A stretch of DNA of 64,000 bases from Ancylostoma caninum (lineage: Eukaryota > Nematoda > Chromadorea > Rhabditida > Ancylostomatidae): contig JBAJFG010000073.1 in the NCBI GenBank assembly GCA_037903475.1, forward strand, positions 186,001 to 250,000, written 5' to 3'. The notes beneath the pieces are model-generated. The model was given only the letters and a program-made list of their open reading frames with translations, was not told the DNA's origin and made no database searches. This document shows, piece after piece, positions 35,764-48,795 of this stretch; position 1 is the stretch's first letter, and every line of letters starts with the position of its first letter. The translations under genes and the position numbers were made by a program.

Positions 35764-37321
35764 AGCCTTTTAATACCATGGTATTACGTGTCTGCGTGCA
35801 CAGTCGAGCATTAATTTACAAAATCAACGCGGGATTGAATTGCGCTTCAAAGCAACAACAGTGAACGTGGCACCTCAAATCTGTTGTAGTCTTGAAGGAC
35901 GGGAAGTGCGGTTGTTGTACGGGAGGGTGAAGAGGGGAGGGGGCTGCTTAAGTTGCTGTGCATCGTTTGCTACTATACACTGTTTCCTAGCTTATTTCCC
36001 TCCACTTGGAATGTATTTTTTCCGCGTGCTCAATCCTATCCAGTAGTGTGGACGTCAACTATTTTTTTAGTTACAGTGCCTCCTCGGAAATTTACATTAT
36101 AGCCAGTAAATTTAAGCGCGTTTTAGTACGAATTTTCGGCACTGTCAAATGCACTGGTTAAGTCTGCAGTTTCCGAGCAAATCAGCTGAAAAAATTGTTC
36201 TTAAATGCTGTTATGGGTAGAATAAGATATTTCTTCACCTTGACGATAGCTGGGCGATCACGCAGAATTAAACTTGGCCCATAGTTAAGGCTGTTCATGA
36301 ATTTCAGCCATTGCTCTGTGGCGTTTTGGTCCAGGTTTCTCATATAACGTTTTCGCCGGGAATAGAAACTACACTCGGAAGGAGCACTCACTGCGCTTAA
36401 TCAATCATGTAGGCGGTAAGGCACTACTTAGCAGTTAGAAGATTCAGCAGAAAATATTGTCACAATAGGGGAAATATGTCGGCTCGCATTTTTTAAAAGT
36501 GAGTTCAAAGGCGTACTACCTTAAGCGAAAGCCTCGTCAAAAACCCGGTCTTAACCCATAATTACAATTAACCTTCCTCTATTCGGCACAGAAGGGAGTG
36601 CGAGGAAGCATGGGTTTCTGATGGAGAAATAATTGAGCTAACGATGTGCAATAACTTTTGCCATAACACTATAATTGGGCTTGAGTTCAATGCAGTGGTG
36701 TGCGCAACTTTATCTTCCTAGAATGTGTCAAAAGACATGAATAACAGGAACACATTATCGGCATGACTGTAGCACAATTGGCTTCTTAAGTGAGGTCGGC
36801 TTTTATCACAACATTCCCTACCCGCTTCGTGGTCTGCTCGAATTTGACCACTATTGTCGGTCATCCTTTTGATTAGACCACGAATGACCGTCAATGCACA
36901 AAGACATGTGCCACGAAGTGAAATCCAGCGTCAATAAGCCCTGTTCCTTGACCATTCCTGGTCATCACCGTTCAAGAAGGAACTGAGCGCCACTTCTTTT
37001 AAGTCAAGTTAGTTTGAAAAAACCCTGAAAAAAAGCGCCGGCTTGCAGATCTTTTTTGGAAAACAAATGCGGGGAAGATTTGTCTGTATAGGTGTAAGAG
37101 GATGTGAGAAGGAAAATTAAGAAAAAAAGGTGGTGGAAATAACTACGAAAACCTTCAAGCCAGCTTTTTCACTTATTTCCTTGAGTCGGCGCAGAATTTA
37201 TATTACTGATTCTTCCAAATGACCGACACAAATAAATATTATAGCATTGAACAACTGGGGATTTTTTCCACTTGATACAGCGGAGATATGGGAAGAACTC
37301 CGCAGTTGCGACCATTTTAGC
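35764..37321. other. No gene recognised
   Basis: Only short, unsupported open frames are present. I see no domain, splice pair or repeat of note before the foldback element. Confidence 0.5.
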
Positions 37322-39172
37322 GGACTGCCTGCGGCACAGGGGAATAGCCGAGATTTCCGCATATCGGTGTCCCTAGAAAATCGGCAAAAAGTTTTTAGGT
37401 TGTTCTTTCGAGGAAAATAGTTGGACACCGGCTTGAAGAAGGTCGCAACTATTTTTCGGATTTTTTCTCCTCAAATTTTCTCGCTGCCAAGCGGGGAAAA
37501 TTCCCTAGCATTTGAATTCTGGACCATTCTGCATGTGGGTGCCTCTGGAAAATCAGTAAAACGTTACTGGACCGTTCTTTCGAGGAAAGTAGTTGGACAC
37601 CGGCTTGAAGAAGGTCGCAACTATATCCGGCAGCGAGAGGTTGTGAGAAGGAAAAAAATCCGCGAAATAGTTGCGACCTTCTTCAAGTCGGTTTCCGACT
37701 GTTTCCCTCAAAAGAACGGCCTAAAAATGTTTAACTGATTTTCCAGAGGCACCCACATGCAGAATGGTCCAGAATTCAAATGCTAGGGAATTTTCTCCGC
37801 TTGGCAGCGAGAAAATTTGAGGAGAAAAAATCCGGAAAATAGTTGCGACCTTCTTCAAGCCGGTTTCCAACTGTTTTCCTTGAAAGAACGGCCTGAAAAC
37901 GTTTTACTGATTTTCCAGAGGCACCCGCATGCAGAATGGTCCAGAATTCAAATGTTAGGGAATTTTCCCCGCTTGGCAGCGAGAAAATTTGAGGAGAAAA
38001 AATCCGGAAAATAGTTGCGACCTTCTTCAAGCCGGTTTCCAACTGTTTTCCTTGAAAGAACGGTCTGAAAACGTTTTACTGATTTTCCAGAGGCACCCAC
38101 ATGCAGAATGGTCCAGAATTCAAATGCTAGGGAATTTTCCCCGCTTGGCAGCGAGAAGATTTGAGGAGAAAAAATCCGGAAAATAGATGCGACCTTCTTC
38201 AAGCCGGTGTCCAACTACTTTCCTTGAAAGAACGGTCCAGTAACGTTTTAGTGATTTTCCAGAGGCACCCACATGCAGAATGGTCCAGAATTCAAATGCT
38301 AGGGAATTTTCCCCGCTTGGCAGCGAGAAAATTTGAGGAGAAAAAATCCGGAAAATAGATGCGACCTTCTTCAAGCCGGTGTCCAACTACTTTCCTTGAA
38401 AGAACGGTCCAGTAACGTTTTAGTGATTTTCCAGAGGCACCCACATGCAGAATGGTCCAGAATTCAAATGCTAGGGAATTTTCCCCGCTTGACAGCGAGA
38501 AAATTTGAGGAGAAAAAATCCGGAAAATAGTTGCGACCTTCTTCAAGCCGGTTTCCAACTGTTTTCCTTGAAAGAACGGCCTGAAAACGTTTTACTGATT
38601 TTCCAGAGGCACCCACATGCAGAATGGTCCAGAATTCAAATGCTAGGGAATTTTCCCCGCTTGGCAGCGAGAAAATTTGAGGAGAAAAAATCCGGAAAAT
38701 AGTTGCGACCTTCTTCAAGCCGGTTCCAACTGTTTTCCTCGAAAGAACGGCCTGAAAACGTTTTACTGATTTTCCAGAGGCACCCACATGCAGAATGGTC
38801 CAGAATTCAAATGCTAGGGAATTTTCCCCGCTTGGCAGCGAGAAAATTTGAGGAGAAAAAATCCGGAAAATAGTTGCGACCTTCTTCAAGCCGGTGTCCA
38901 ACTACTTTCCTCGAAAGAACGGTCCAGTAACGTTTTGCTGATTTTCCAGAGGCACCCACATGCAGAATGGTCCAGAATTCAAATGCTAGGGAATTTTCTC
39001 CGCTTGGCAGCGAGAAAATTTGAGGAGAAAAAATCCGGAAAATAGTTGCGACCTTCTTCAAGCCGGTGTCCAACTACTTTCCTCGAAAGAACAACCTAAA
39101 AACTTTTTGCCGATTTTCTAGGGACACCGATATGCAGAAATCTAGGCTATTCCCCTGTGCCGCAGGCAGTCC
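37322..39172. mobile_element. Large foldback element with 172-bp minisatellite core
   Basis: The ends are long inverted repeats: GGACTGCCTGCGGCACAGGG at 37322 is matched in reverse at 39172, and the match continues for at least 200 bp. The interior has one inverted unit (about 37430-37610) and eight direct units of 172 bp. A GAGGCACCC marker falls at 37746, 37918, 38090, 38262, 38434, 38606, 38777 and 38949. Because 172 is not a multiple of three, similar 65- to 145-codon frames recur on both strands; these are by-products of the repeat, not genes. No transposase is encoded. Confidence 0.88.
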
Positions 39173-40834
39173 ATTGCGCAATCGCGCTGGGACCATGCAC
39201 AAATCCATGGCTGCTTCCACTGTTGCTCTTGCTTATTTCAGTCACGTGTTGGGCGTGGTCGCGGCGGCGAGTTTGACCAATAGCAGCCCTGACACATAGC
39301 CACACGTTCAAAGTACACAGGGGGGCTAGCGCTTTATTATATAGGGGGATCACGCCAAGGGCTTGTAATCAACAACTGGCTGCATTCGCTTCCTATTGGC
39401 GTTATCGTGATTAAGCAAAAAAAAGTACCAATTCTCTTTTATTGAATTTTGCAGGATATATTTGCATGTACATAGATTGCTATGGAGTACTTGTGTTGTG
39501 CAGTATTTTTTTGATGTACATTTACATTGTAGTTGCATTATATACGCAATCATTAGAATGATATTTTCGGCAGAGCGGCTACTCTATTTGAAAGTATTTC
39601 GTGTAAGATTTTGTTAACATCTATCGAATCGTCATGGTTTCATCCCACTGGATCTGTCGTAAATGTAGATTTCGATGGAAAGACGAAAAAAGGAAAGTAG
39701 CTACGCCAGCGCGAGCAGCTCATCTCCTCAATCGAATATTCAACGTGCAGTCAGTTTGGGATTGCCAGATTGGCTGCCGGCTGAAGAGGGCATCTCAACC
39801 ATGTAAATCACCTCCATCGCTTCGCATCCTTCTGCTCTACAATCTACAGCCACCCCTCTTGCCACCTGCTCTGCTGGAGTGCTCACTTTGAGCTAAGTGG
39901 ACGAGATTGAGAGATTAGGTTCGTTTTCGGTACGCCTCCGGAACTTCTTGCACTTCAAAACTTCTTCTCGTCAGTTCTTTCCTCGTTTCGAGGGCTGTGT
40001 CCTGATTGCATCACACTTCACTCGCTGTCACTTCACATTTTCAGTAGTGCCACCAAGTTTGATTCTAGCACGTTTTTCTCCTAAAGACCTATGTTAGTCG
40101 TCCTTCTTTTCACTCTTCTACGGATATATCTGTACCTCATTCATACGTGGTCCAGAAATTCTCGAGTGGATCCTGGTTAAAATAGTCTTCCAATTGAGTA
40201 ATTCAGAAAAACTGAACTATCGCCATAGAAAAAGCTTATTGTCAGATTTGTTTTTTCCTTAAGGTTGAGAGGTACCGGAAGGAAGAATCCATGTTACTAA
40301 AACGGTTCTGTGGAGTCGAATTCGTCTTCCGGAGTTAGATGGGAATTTAATTTATAGAGAGAAACACTTAAAACAATGGAGTAAGGGGCTAAAACATCAC
40401 GAAAATTTCTAAAACTATGGAACAAGAGATTAGAAACAAGCTCTTGCAATAGTCTAGTTTCTTATAAAATAGTTTTCTTGAAGAAATCCTCATATTGCGT
40501 CACCAACAAGGTGGAGTGCAAGTTTTTCCCAGTTTCCAAGAAGAAACATTTTATGAAAACAAAGAAAGATCTTCTGAGCTTAGCCTACCCCAACCATCTT
40601 TTGTCGGTGTGGTGTTGCCACTGTTCAACCATTAGACCTATGACATAGTTCACAGCGACGCTGTCACTGCGAGCGTTTACCATGAATAGATTTCACACAA
40701 CTATTCTTATGCCAGCACTGTGTTCCACGCAAGATGTGTGATAAGATATGAGAACTTGTAACATTTCGTTCTCATCATTTTCATTTATTTTCTTCACAGC
40801 GACGGTGCCGCTGTGGAGTATGCCATGAGCCTTA
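39173..40834. other. No gene recognised
   Basis: A short stretch ending CGCTTTATTATATAGGGGGA (39328-39347) resembles the TTTATATATAG edge of the intron-13 repeat type. The rest is unassigned and has no credible exon. Confidence 0.45.
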
Positions 40835-41038
40835 GGCTGCGGGTATACTCCACGAGGGGTATAGCACCTAGCATCGCCGTCTCCGTGGCGATTTCACTTT
40901 AATACATATTGATTGCGGGCGGTCGGAAGCTGGCGGTTGATCGTCGCGACCCGAACACAATCAATACGCACCAAAAATGAAGTCGCCAATCTTCGGCGAT
41001 TCTAGGTGCTATACTACTCGAGGAGTATACCCGTAGCC
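40835..41038. mobile_element. Harbinger-like MITE
   Basis: GGCTGCGGGTATACTCC at 40835 and the inverted GGCTACGGGTATACTCC ending at 41038 are flanked by TTA on both sides (40832-40834, 41039-41041). A 3-bp TTA/TWA target duplication is characteristic of the PIF/Harbinger superfamily. The inverted homology extends to TATAGCACCTAG. Length is 204 bp and noncoding. Confidence 0.8.
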
Positions 41039-41041
41039 TTA

Positions 41042-43426
41042 GTCAGCCATCAAATGCTCTAGGACAAGTACTCCCCCACCCACTTTAGTAAGCTACGTAT
41101 TTTCCTGGATGTTCCTGTTTCAGACATTCCATGTAATACGATTTCGGCATTCTGGTTAGTAACGTGAACAATGTGAAAATGGCGGGGAAGCTTCTCACAT
41201 CCAGAGGAACTCCACCCATCTAAGCGTTGCTTCTCCGAATTAGTTGAATACCTGGTGAATCATCTACTGCGTAGGTGGCAAAATAATTAGATAAAAGAGA
41301 ATGAAAGGCATAAATAAAAAGCATCTTTGGAATCTCCTTGGATGAAAACACCGGTTTTTTTTCTGAGGAGTAAATTTTGTTTGTTTCCACGCACAACCAA
41401 TATCGAAAAATTATGCGTAGTGGCGGTCACCACGATTCAACTTTGGTTCTCCTGCTGACACCACCTCACACCAGCTCAGTAGCACCACCGCCACGCGCTT
41501 TCTTTGCGGTCAACTTTAGTTCTGACACGTTCTAACACGCATCATTTTACACGTGTCCTAACGAGTCCTAACAGTACATATTTCTCTCCTCCATCCTCTT
41601 TCGACTAAGGGGTATTTTTCAACACCATAGAACTCTGATAACCCATCAGAGTGAGGGAAATTTCTATAGTCTTCCCAAGGACGGCACATTCGGTAGAAGC
41701 TACAGCAGCATTCCCCAGGGTGCAATCAGAGCAAATTACAGTGCTTGAAAAAATGGGAATTTTTCAAGACCAGGATTCAATATATTTAGCCATGTGATGA
41801 GAACCAACAGATTTATATCCGTTCCAGCCGGTCTTTATCCACTTTGCTATCCAATACAAATGATCCATCCACGAGTTCGTTCCTTGGCGCAAATGCTGTG
41901 CATAAGCAGGAGGTAATACGATTTATTGATGAAAGAGGCAATGATTCTTCATCAATTGGATATCAAATTGATGGCCATTGGGAATATATATCAGCGGGTA
42001 AGTCTTCAGTGGGTAGCAAAATATCGGTACCACTCTTACTTGTCCGCCAGAGTGTGTTTATTCGATTGAACAGGGTATATGTATTGGATATGGGTCCAGG
42101 ATATCAAGCTGATAGTTCTCGATCCATTCTTGATTCTTCGCCCACATGAACACGAAATGGAACCTGCTCTTTGCCTCCAAATAAACTTTATTTTGCCTAA
42201 AAGCAGACGTGACTGTGGAAGTCGGAATGTGCCCTCCCTTCAAAATTTTCCTTGCGAGAATGGTTCAAGTTGTCATTATGAAAATTTTTGTCGACAAGTC
42301 CTAGTTCATCAACTTACTTATGTGAGCACCTTGTCGAATGCCTCCCCTGGCAAAATATCATCACATGCGACTTATTATAGCAGATCCCACACCAGCATAC
42401 AGATTTTGAACGGTGTAACCTGATCGCCGTGTGAATTTCTCCCAACTTTGAGAACGAATTCCTCTCGATACGCTGCCTAGGCCAGCTTTTTTTCGGCATT
42501 GGCTAAAATTCCACTCACGTTCAAGTGGAATTTGTGTAATTAGCTGTTTTGCAGTAGAACTTTTTCTTATTTCGGATCCCATTTGAGTATATCCTGCATT
42601 TTTTTGGTGCGTCATAGGGATCCGTCCGCAAAAGTCGACAACAATGTCTTTTTGGCCAGTTTTTCATTGGGAAATTGACATTCTTTACTGCTTTGCACTT
42701 TGTAGAAGATTTTTGATAAAGATGGCATAAATGCGCTATGGAAAATAACAACAAGTTTATAAACGATGCCAAACCAATGATAGAATTATCAAAGTAAATA
42801 AATTTTTAAGTGAAATAGTAGGAAAATTTGAAGAAAAATATCATATTAAAACTAAGCTAGATTGTATGAGAACAAGAAGAACATAGTTTCACTATACCAA
42901 GAGCCGAAGGCTATGAAAAGCCTTCATAATAACAAGAAAATAAATGCGTGTCCAAATTAACTGACAAGAATCCCCCCCACTGAAGCCACAACTCGATCGA
43001 GCGACTCCTGTTCCTCTGATCCCGAATCTTGACTTTCAACCATTTATATCTTCTGGCTTCATAGAACTGTTGAAACAATTTCCGAGGTTCCAAACCCTCA
43101 AAATCCCAGAGGAAAAATCTCGTGGGTACTGTCCTTACCTGCTCCAATTATAGGACTACGTTACAGTTTCTTTGGTACAGCAGTTTGGGCTTCCAAGTGC
43201 TTTTGGAGCTTCCGACAAATTTCCCAGCCTGTGTTTTTCTGAATGACAGCACAATTCATTAATGTACGAGTTGCCCTCGTTGTTTGCGTCGAACGGTGTT
43301 TTTCATCTCTTTTCTGTGCACCCACTGTAATATTCAGACGACTCTGTGGCGTGATTCCAATTGAGAAGCACTTACTATTCTCAAGGCAATCGCTGCCTTT
43401 TCAGCTGCCTCCATGTGACCAGCGAA
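41042..43426. other. No gene recognised
   Basis: Open frames on both strands at 41844-42772 overlap each other and do not resolve into a known protein. They may be debris of an unrecognised element. The last few hundred bases are presumably the upstream region of the one-Ig gene. Confidence 0.4.
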
Positions 43427-45180
43427 ATGCTACCTCTGCTAGTACCGCTGCTGGTCTTCTGCTCTGTTGAAGCTTCTCACTACTACCACACCAATGAAGA
43501 CGCTCTGCACTTTTCCAACAACGAGGATGTGAGCATCTTCTACTTTGCTTCTGCTTTGCCTTGATAGAAGGCATCCTTTCAGGGTCCTCGAATAGACCGA
43601 CACAGCTTCTTCAAGCAACACTTCCGTTTGGGATACAAATTGCGACTTTTTTGTGAAGCGCACGGGACTCCGCGACCCGATCTGAGGTGGTACAAAAATG
43701 GGGTCGAGGTGAGGACTCGGCCCGGACTGTGGGTATGTTTACAAATCCCATTCCTTATCTAATTGCTTGCTTGGTTCAACTCCTGGTGAAAAACGATTGG
43801 TCGTGAAAAAAAAATCCTTGAGAGATTCTATTCCTTCCACTCTTATTTCATTTTGATTTTCTCGGTACCGAAGTGATACTTAGATTTAAGACTTTGTGAA
43901 AATCGAGGGTCGACGAGTTAAGCGCCTCATCTGTACTGTGAAAATCTGCTTACGTTCCACACCCCCATGGTTTATTTCATTATATTTTAACGTGCCTAAT
44001 AGATACCATTACTTGTTCTTATAAAATGTGCATTTTAGTTTTAATAATAACAAATTGTCTGAGATCTAGTCTGCCAAAAGTTTTCTATTTTCCTCTTGCG
44101 GTCTTTTCACTATAAACATTTTGCTAAAATTTAGGATTTTTGACGGAAATACGTTCATACACGAGTATAAATGAAGTAATTGATATAGTTTGTAACAATC
44201 AACGTACAGTAAGCTTCGACGATGGAAGTGGGTTTTCACGGACTCGGAAAGCACGCGGCGCAACCGCGACGCTCACGCCGGGATCGGCGACGCAATGGCA
44301 AAACATAGGGTTTTCGTAATGTTTTCATAGTTTCCTTGACAGCTCAAATAAAAAGAGAAACCACTTAGAAAACTCTGACATGCCGCCATGGCGACGACTA
44401 CAGTGCGAGGCTAAAGCTACGCATTTTCTGAACGGTACCTACTGAACTTGTTGAACAAACCTATAGCAGGTCTGCAGTATTATGATCCTTCATTAGTTGG
44501 TAGTGGTGCAGAAGGGCTGCAGCTGAATGTCGGGAGAACTGCAGCAGAAGGCCAGATTGAATGCAGCAGCTATTCTGAAGAATATGAAGCAAGGACACAA
44601 TCTAAACGGCTTAGTTGCTATGTTTAAATTTTCAAGGACATCTCCCATCTATGCACATACTCTCATCCTGCCCTTATTTGCTTTTAGTTGGAAGGGAATG
44701 GAGGGTGGCGGCAAGTGAAGAGAGAGATGACAGCAAATAGGAGAATCCCCATAGAATTTCAGCTCAGGGTATTGTGCTTTCACGCTGGGCAGTTATAAGT
44801 GCATGCAAAAGCACAACGAATAAGCGGTCCGTCTTTCTGGATTAGCACAGCTGTTTTTCTTTAGAAAACAAAGTGCAAATTGATAAATACTCAAATGCCC
44901 CATTGCTCCTCTCACTGGATGGAGAAGAACTCAGTTTGTGTTGTGAGAAAAGCCTCCATCTTAGTGTTGGTGCGATGTGCTTAAAAAATTTTCTAATAGG
45001 AGTTTTTCTAAAATTACATCATTCCAGATACGGAACTCAGTTGATCACGACACTGTCTCTTCACATCTGGATATCGATCCAGCTAGGGTGCTGGATGCTG
45101 GAGAGTACGAATGCGTCGCAAACAACTCGTACGGCTATCACCTCGAGCACATGCGAGCGCACATTCGCCTTCGAGACTGA
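43427..45180 (+). CDS. Secreted single-immunoglobulin-domain protein (oig-like), 3 exons
   Basis: Exons are 43427-43528, 43583-43732 and 45028-45180; all junctions are phase 0 with GT/AG borders and the stop is TGA 45178. The 134-residue product starts with a signal peptide (MLPLLVPLLVFCSVEA). It then has one I-set-like Ig domain: LRLFCEAHG supplies the first Cys, RWYKNG the core Trp, and AGEYECVANN the second Cys with the DxGxYxC tyrosine corner. There is no membrane segment or GPI signal. Size and layout match the nematode one-Ig (OIG) proteins, extracellular organisers of neuromuscular and synaptic contacts; the specific orthologue was not determined. The start is the first ATG that leads into the signal peptide. 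The second intron (1.3 kb) holds no recognised element. Confidence 0.85.
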
Positions 45181-47275
45181 CGATATCGTTACCGTTTCGC
45201 CTTTCTTTGTGTTTAAATGTAAATGTGTAAACAGGCTACTGCGTTATGTTGGTGCCAAAGAAATGGAGGATTCTCCAGTGATAATTGTATAATTTTGTTT
45301 GGAAGTAGTACGCGATCCTGCTCATGCGATAAGTGATAATGATCGCTGCTAATCAAAGAGATTTCATGGTTCGTCGAGGTTATCGGTCATTGAAGTTGTT
45401 GAAGAAACAGAAAGGAATTCCTACTTGTATGACATCCTCTTTAGAAAAAAAAAGGGTCGTGATGCATCTATCCTAGCAGAATCGCACACTCATGAAGGCC
45501 TGAATGCTTCCCTTTTCCTACAGCTTTCAAAGGAAATGATAGACAGTGGTAATGTTGAACAACTCAGACGAATTACGGAATGAGTGAGTGATGGATACAG
45601 TCTCCCGTGATTAGTGCGAGAGACTTCGACAGTGTTTTCATGGTTTTAGAGCAGTCGCCAGAGTTCCACTTCCGAAAACATTTTCGAATTTTCGAGAACT
45701 TGAATTTTTGAGGTCCTGGAGGATTCTGAGTGTTCGAACATCTGAATTTTTATTTCTTTAAAATCCTATTCAACCTTTGAGCAGTCGAATTTTGTAATAT
45801 TGAAACACTCGGACATCGATCCAAATAATATCACTTGTGATAAGAAATCTAGTGATCATTTGTGTAGGTGAACAATGAGAAATGCTTCGGAACGGGTAGG
45901 GAACTTCTCAGGTAGCAACTTCTATTTGCAATTTCTTAACATTTCTTACGATCAACTTTTCCTAATTGGAAGCTTGCGCTGCTAGAGGGTCTATACTATG
46001 GGCTTTAGAACTGAAAGTGGTTACAATTCCTGCTAGCTAAACACCTCCAATCTTTTTTCAGGTTTAGAACTATGACCTGAAAGATCATACGTGTCCGTGG
46101 CATTTCAACAAAGATAGCTATGCTAGAGACTCTGTAAGGGTATTGAAGTAGTGAAAATAATGTTACTGCGGTTGGGTGACCATGATCATAAATAAGCTTC
46201 GAACTATTTTCAAGCAAATGTTAGCGATATCAACAAAACACCACTCTTTGCCTCGCGCGTGCCTAATTCTTCTGTGTAGCACGGTCCGAAGTAGGTACAT
46301 AATTGTACAGCATCCCTCAGCATTACAACTAGAATGGGTCTGGAGAAGAACCAGGTGCGAAAACTATTCAAGGATACATTATAACTTGCAGTCTGTCAAT
46401 ACAGCTTTTTACAGACAGGATTGTTGTGCTAGTAGTTTTCTCATCCTCTAGGGCTAGTAGGCTCTTATTTCTGCGGGATCACATTCATCAGATCCTCAAA
46501 AGTTAGCGATGCACTCATTCTTCCTGTTCATTTTTGGGCTTTTAGCGGCAATCCAACACGCTTCTAATGTTTTGCCCGCTATGATCTCCGACTCTGACGA
46601 CAAGACGACGACGTGACTTCAATTTGGCAAAAATTTCGTAGCGTTCGCAGCGTTCCCAGTGGAGTGGAAGGTTTTAGTTTACCCGTTTTGTTTGTCGGAG
46701 CACATCTAGATGTTCTTTTATCCGTGTGCAAAGTAGTCGTTCAGGTTCTCCCACCTACTTATTCTCGCATGAATAGCAAGTGATGAGATGAAATAGTCGT
46801 AATATCATACAGCCGCCATTTCTCCCATATGGACAAATGCCCATGCAAATAAAAAGACACATATGTGAGTACCATAAGACTCAGGTCTTACGAGCAGAAT
46901 AAGGGCACTCTTGTTTGCAATAGTCTCCTTCCTCGCATAAGCAGTCACAAAGACGACGAGGAGTCTGGTATTTCTACTGCAGATGGTGCGGCTATCACTC
47001 TTTTATTGACCTACATATGGTGCTCAGCAGATTGAAGTTTGGGATACAAAGAAGCCACTTCTGGGGTAGTATGAAGTCCTTCAAGTAGATGCCTAACCAT
47101 GCCTAGCATTTCCCTTTCTTGCACTGAGGCCAACCCCTGTCCAAGTAGGATTGGACCCCGTGATTAGAACTGAGTGGAGCAAGAAAATGTTTCCTTGGAA
47201 CATTGTTCGGATGAGAAACATGGAAATGAGAATTTTTTGTAGTAGAAAATAGATGACAAAAAAGAGAATGTGACT
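45181..47275. other. No gene recognised
   Basis: TTCGAA/TTTTCGA-rich intervals (45640-45800) recall those in the esyt-2 intron. There is no convincing coding sequence. Confidence 0.5.
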
Positions 47276-47400
47276 GGATTGCGCTTGGTAGACGCAGCGA
47301 TCCCTCGACCGGCCCGGCGAGTGTCGCATGGCTCGCTTTGTCTGTGCCAAAGCGGAGACATGTCTTAGCTCTAGCGCTTAACCACCGCTTACCGTCTCAA
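47276..47400 (-). repeat. Possible tRNA-derived SINE
   Basis: On the minus strand TGGTTAAGCGC lies near 47388-47377 (A-box-like) and GGTCGAGGGATC near 47313-47302 (imperfect B-box-like), with a GC-rich stretch between. The match is loose, so this is only a candidate. Confidence 0.25.
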
Positions 47401-47770
47401 CCATCTCTGGTTCCTGTGCATTTAATGCAGAAAATCCTTCGCCTTATACTAAAGATTACCTGTACATTCACCTTCCAAAGGGGCGGGCTGTCACGTGACA
47501 AAGAGGTGTAGAAAGCTGGACATTAAGGGTAGAATGAGGTTGAACTACACCACAGCTACTTAATTTTGTCAGCAGCTAGCCCTCATCCCAGCAGCCAAAA
47601 CACGGGGTCTGTTACTCGCAGCAGTCAGAATGCAGCACTTCTCCACAAGGGTCTCTTTTCCACTTTTTTTGGGGAGGGCGGGGCTTTGCCTGGCAGGTTC
47701 TGCTGTGTTTGCCTTATCCAGTTATCAGAGATAAAGCCGATTGAGGACCAACTACTTTTTTTATGTTATC

Positions 47771-47832
47771 ACCAGTCAGGCCGTCCGGCTAGGCATCCAG
47801 ACATTTGAGTGATGCTCGCTTTGCTCGCATGA
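47771..47832 (+). repeat. Short hairpin motif, copy a
   Basis: ACCAGTCAGGCCGTCCGGCT is followed by GATGCTCGCTTTGCTCGCAT. It is one of four copies of a ~65-bp motif (others at 48532-48596, 52334-52400 and 58477-58541). This copy has the least perfect stem. Confidence 0.65.
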
Positions 47833-48032
47833 TAACTAAAGACTATTGGTTGCACACGCGAATGCGCGAGTTGAAGGCGGTGAACTCGTCATTCTCGTTT
47901 GGCATGCATGTTGTAATTGAGACGTCTGGGCAAAAAATTGGATGAGGACGAATATTCAGAAAAAAAAGCCCCACAATGTGCCTGGATCAGATTAATGTGA
48001 ACATTCGAACTCCCAATCAACATGTGGAAATA

Positions 48033-48607
48033 TCATGACTTATAATAAAGGGCTTAGTCTGTCACGTGTGTGTGGGTGTGTGTGAAACGAAGTTCCCTGA
48101 CTGGTCAGTGATGTTGATTGCGAGGTCAACATGATGATAGAGACGGGTATGGTGAGGTTCAAAGAATGAAGAGAAGCTCTAACGGAAGGGAAAGTGGAGG
48201 GCGACGGGAAGATGCGCCGGCCTCAGAAAGTGGCGAAACGCCGTGAGGAGGATCCAACGTAAGGGTGCGCCGGCGTCCAAAAGTGGGGAGACGCCTGGAG
48301 ACAGGTCCCACTGTGTGGTAAGGGTACGCCGGCGTCCAAAAGTGGGGAGACGCCTAGAGTCGGGTCCAACGGTGTGATAAGGGTGCGCCGGCGTCCAAAG
48401 TAGGGACACGTTCATATGGGAAAAACTACCACCGGGTTCAAGAGCTCCTCAGGAGATCGGATAGAACTGCCTGGAAGGACACAGATTTTATCAATTCATT
48501 TACACTTTTGTATTTGCTTTTAACGTGCAGTATGCGAGCGAAGCGAGCATCAATACAAGTCTGGAAGTCCGGCGTTAGTCGGACGGCCAGACTGGTTATA
48601 TATAGAT
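48033..48607 (-). repeat. Composite repeat fragment with 59-bp satellite units
   Basis: The segment matches, in reverse, 58477-59404. It includes the TCATGACTTATAATAA edge, a (GT)n tract, about 3.5 units of a 59-bp satellite (GCCGG at 48269, 48328 and 48387), a CATATGGGA block, and a ~140-bp block ending with the short hairpin motif. No intact protein is encoded. Confidence 0.8.
48532..48596 (-). repeat. Short hairpin motif, copy b
   Basis: The minus strand reads CCAGTCTGGCCGTCCGACTA then CGCCGGACTTCCAGACTTG, which can fold into a two-part stem, followed by GATGCTCGCTTCGCTCGCAT. The upstream 80 bp match those beside copy d at 58477-58541. Confidence 0.75.
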
Positions 48608-48795
48608 ACGTCAATCCTATCAGCATGAGTAAAGTACAGAATGCGAGTAGTAGTGTCTCATGCCACTGCATAAACACATCCGCGTCGTTGGAAAGGAGTG
48701 GCCACTGAGTCTCGTGAGGGTAGTTGCTGTTTTCTTGAACTCACGAATTCATAACTGATTCAGCGGTATTTGGGAATTCCAAAACAAAACTTGGT

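Noticed and set aside
37421..39073. Many similar 65- to 145-codon open frames on both strands
   Set aside because: They repeat with the 172-bp unit and mirror each other on opposite strands, so they are by-products of the minisatellite.
42314..42772. Overlapping minus-strand frames suggesting a DNA transposase
   Set aside because: No helix-turn-helix or catalytic motif could be identified in any frame.
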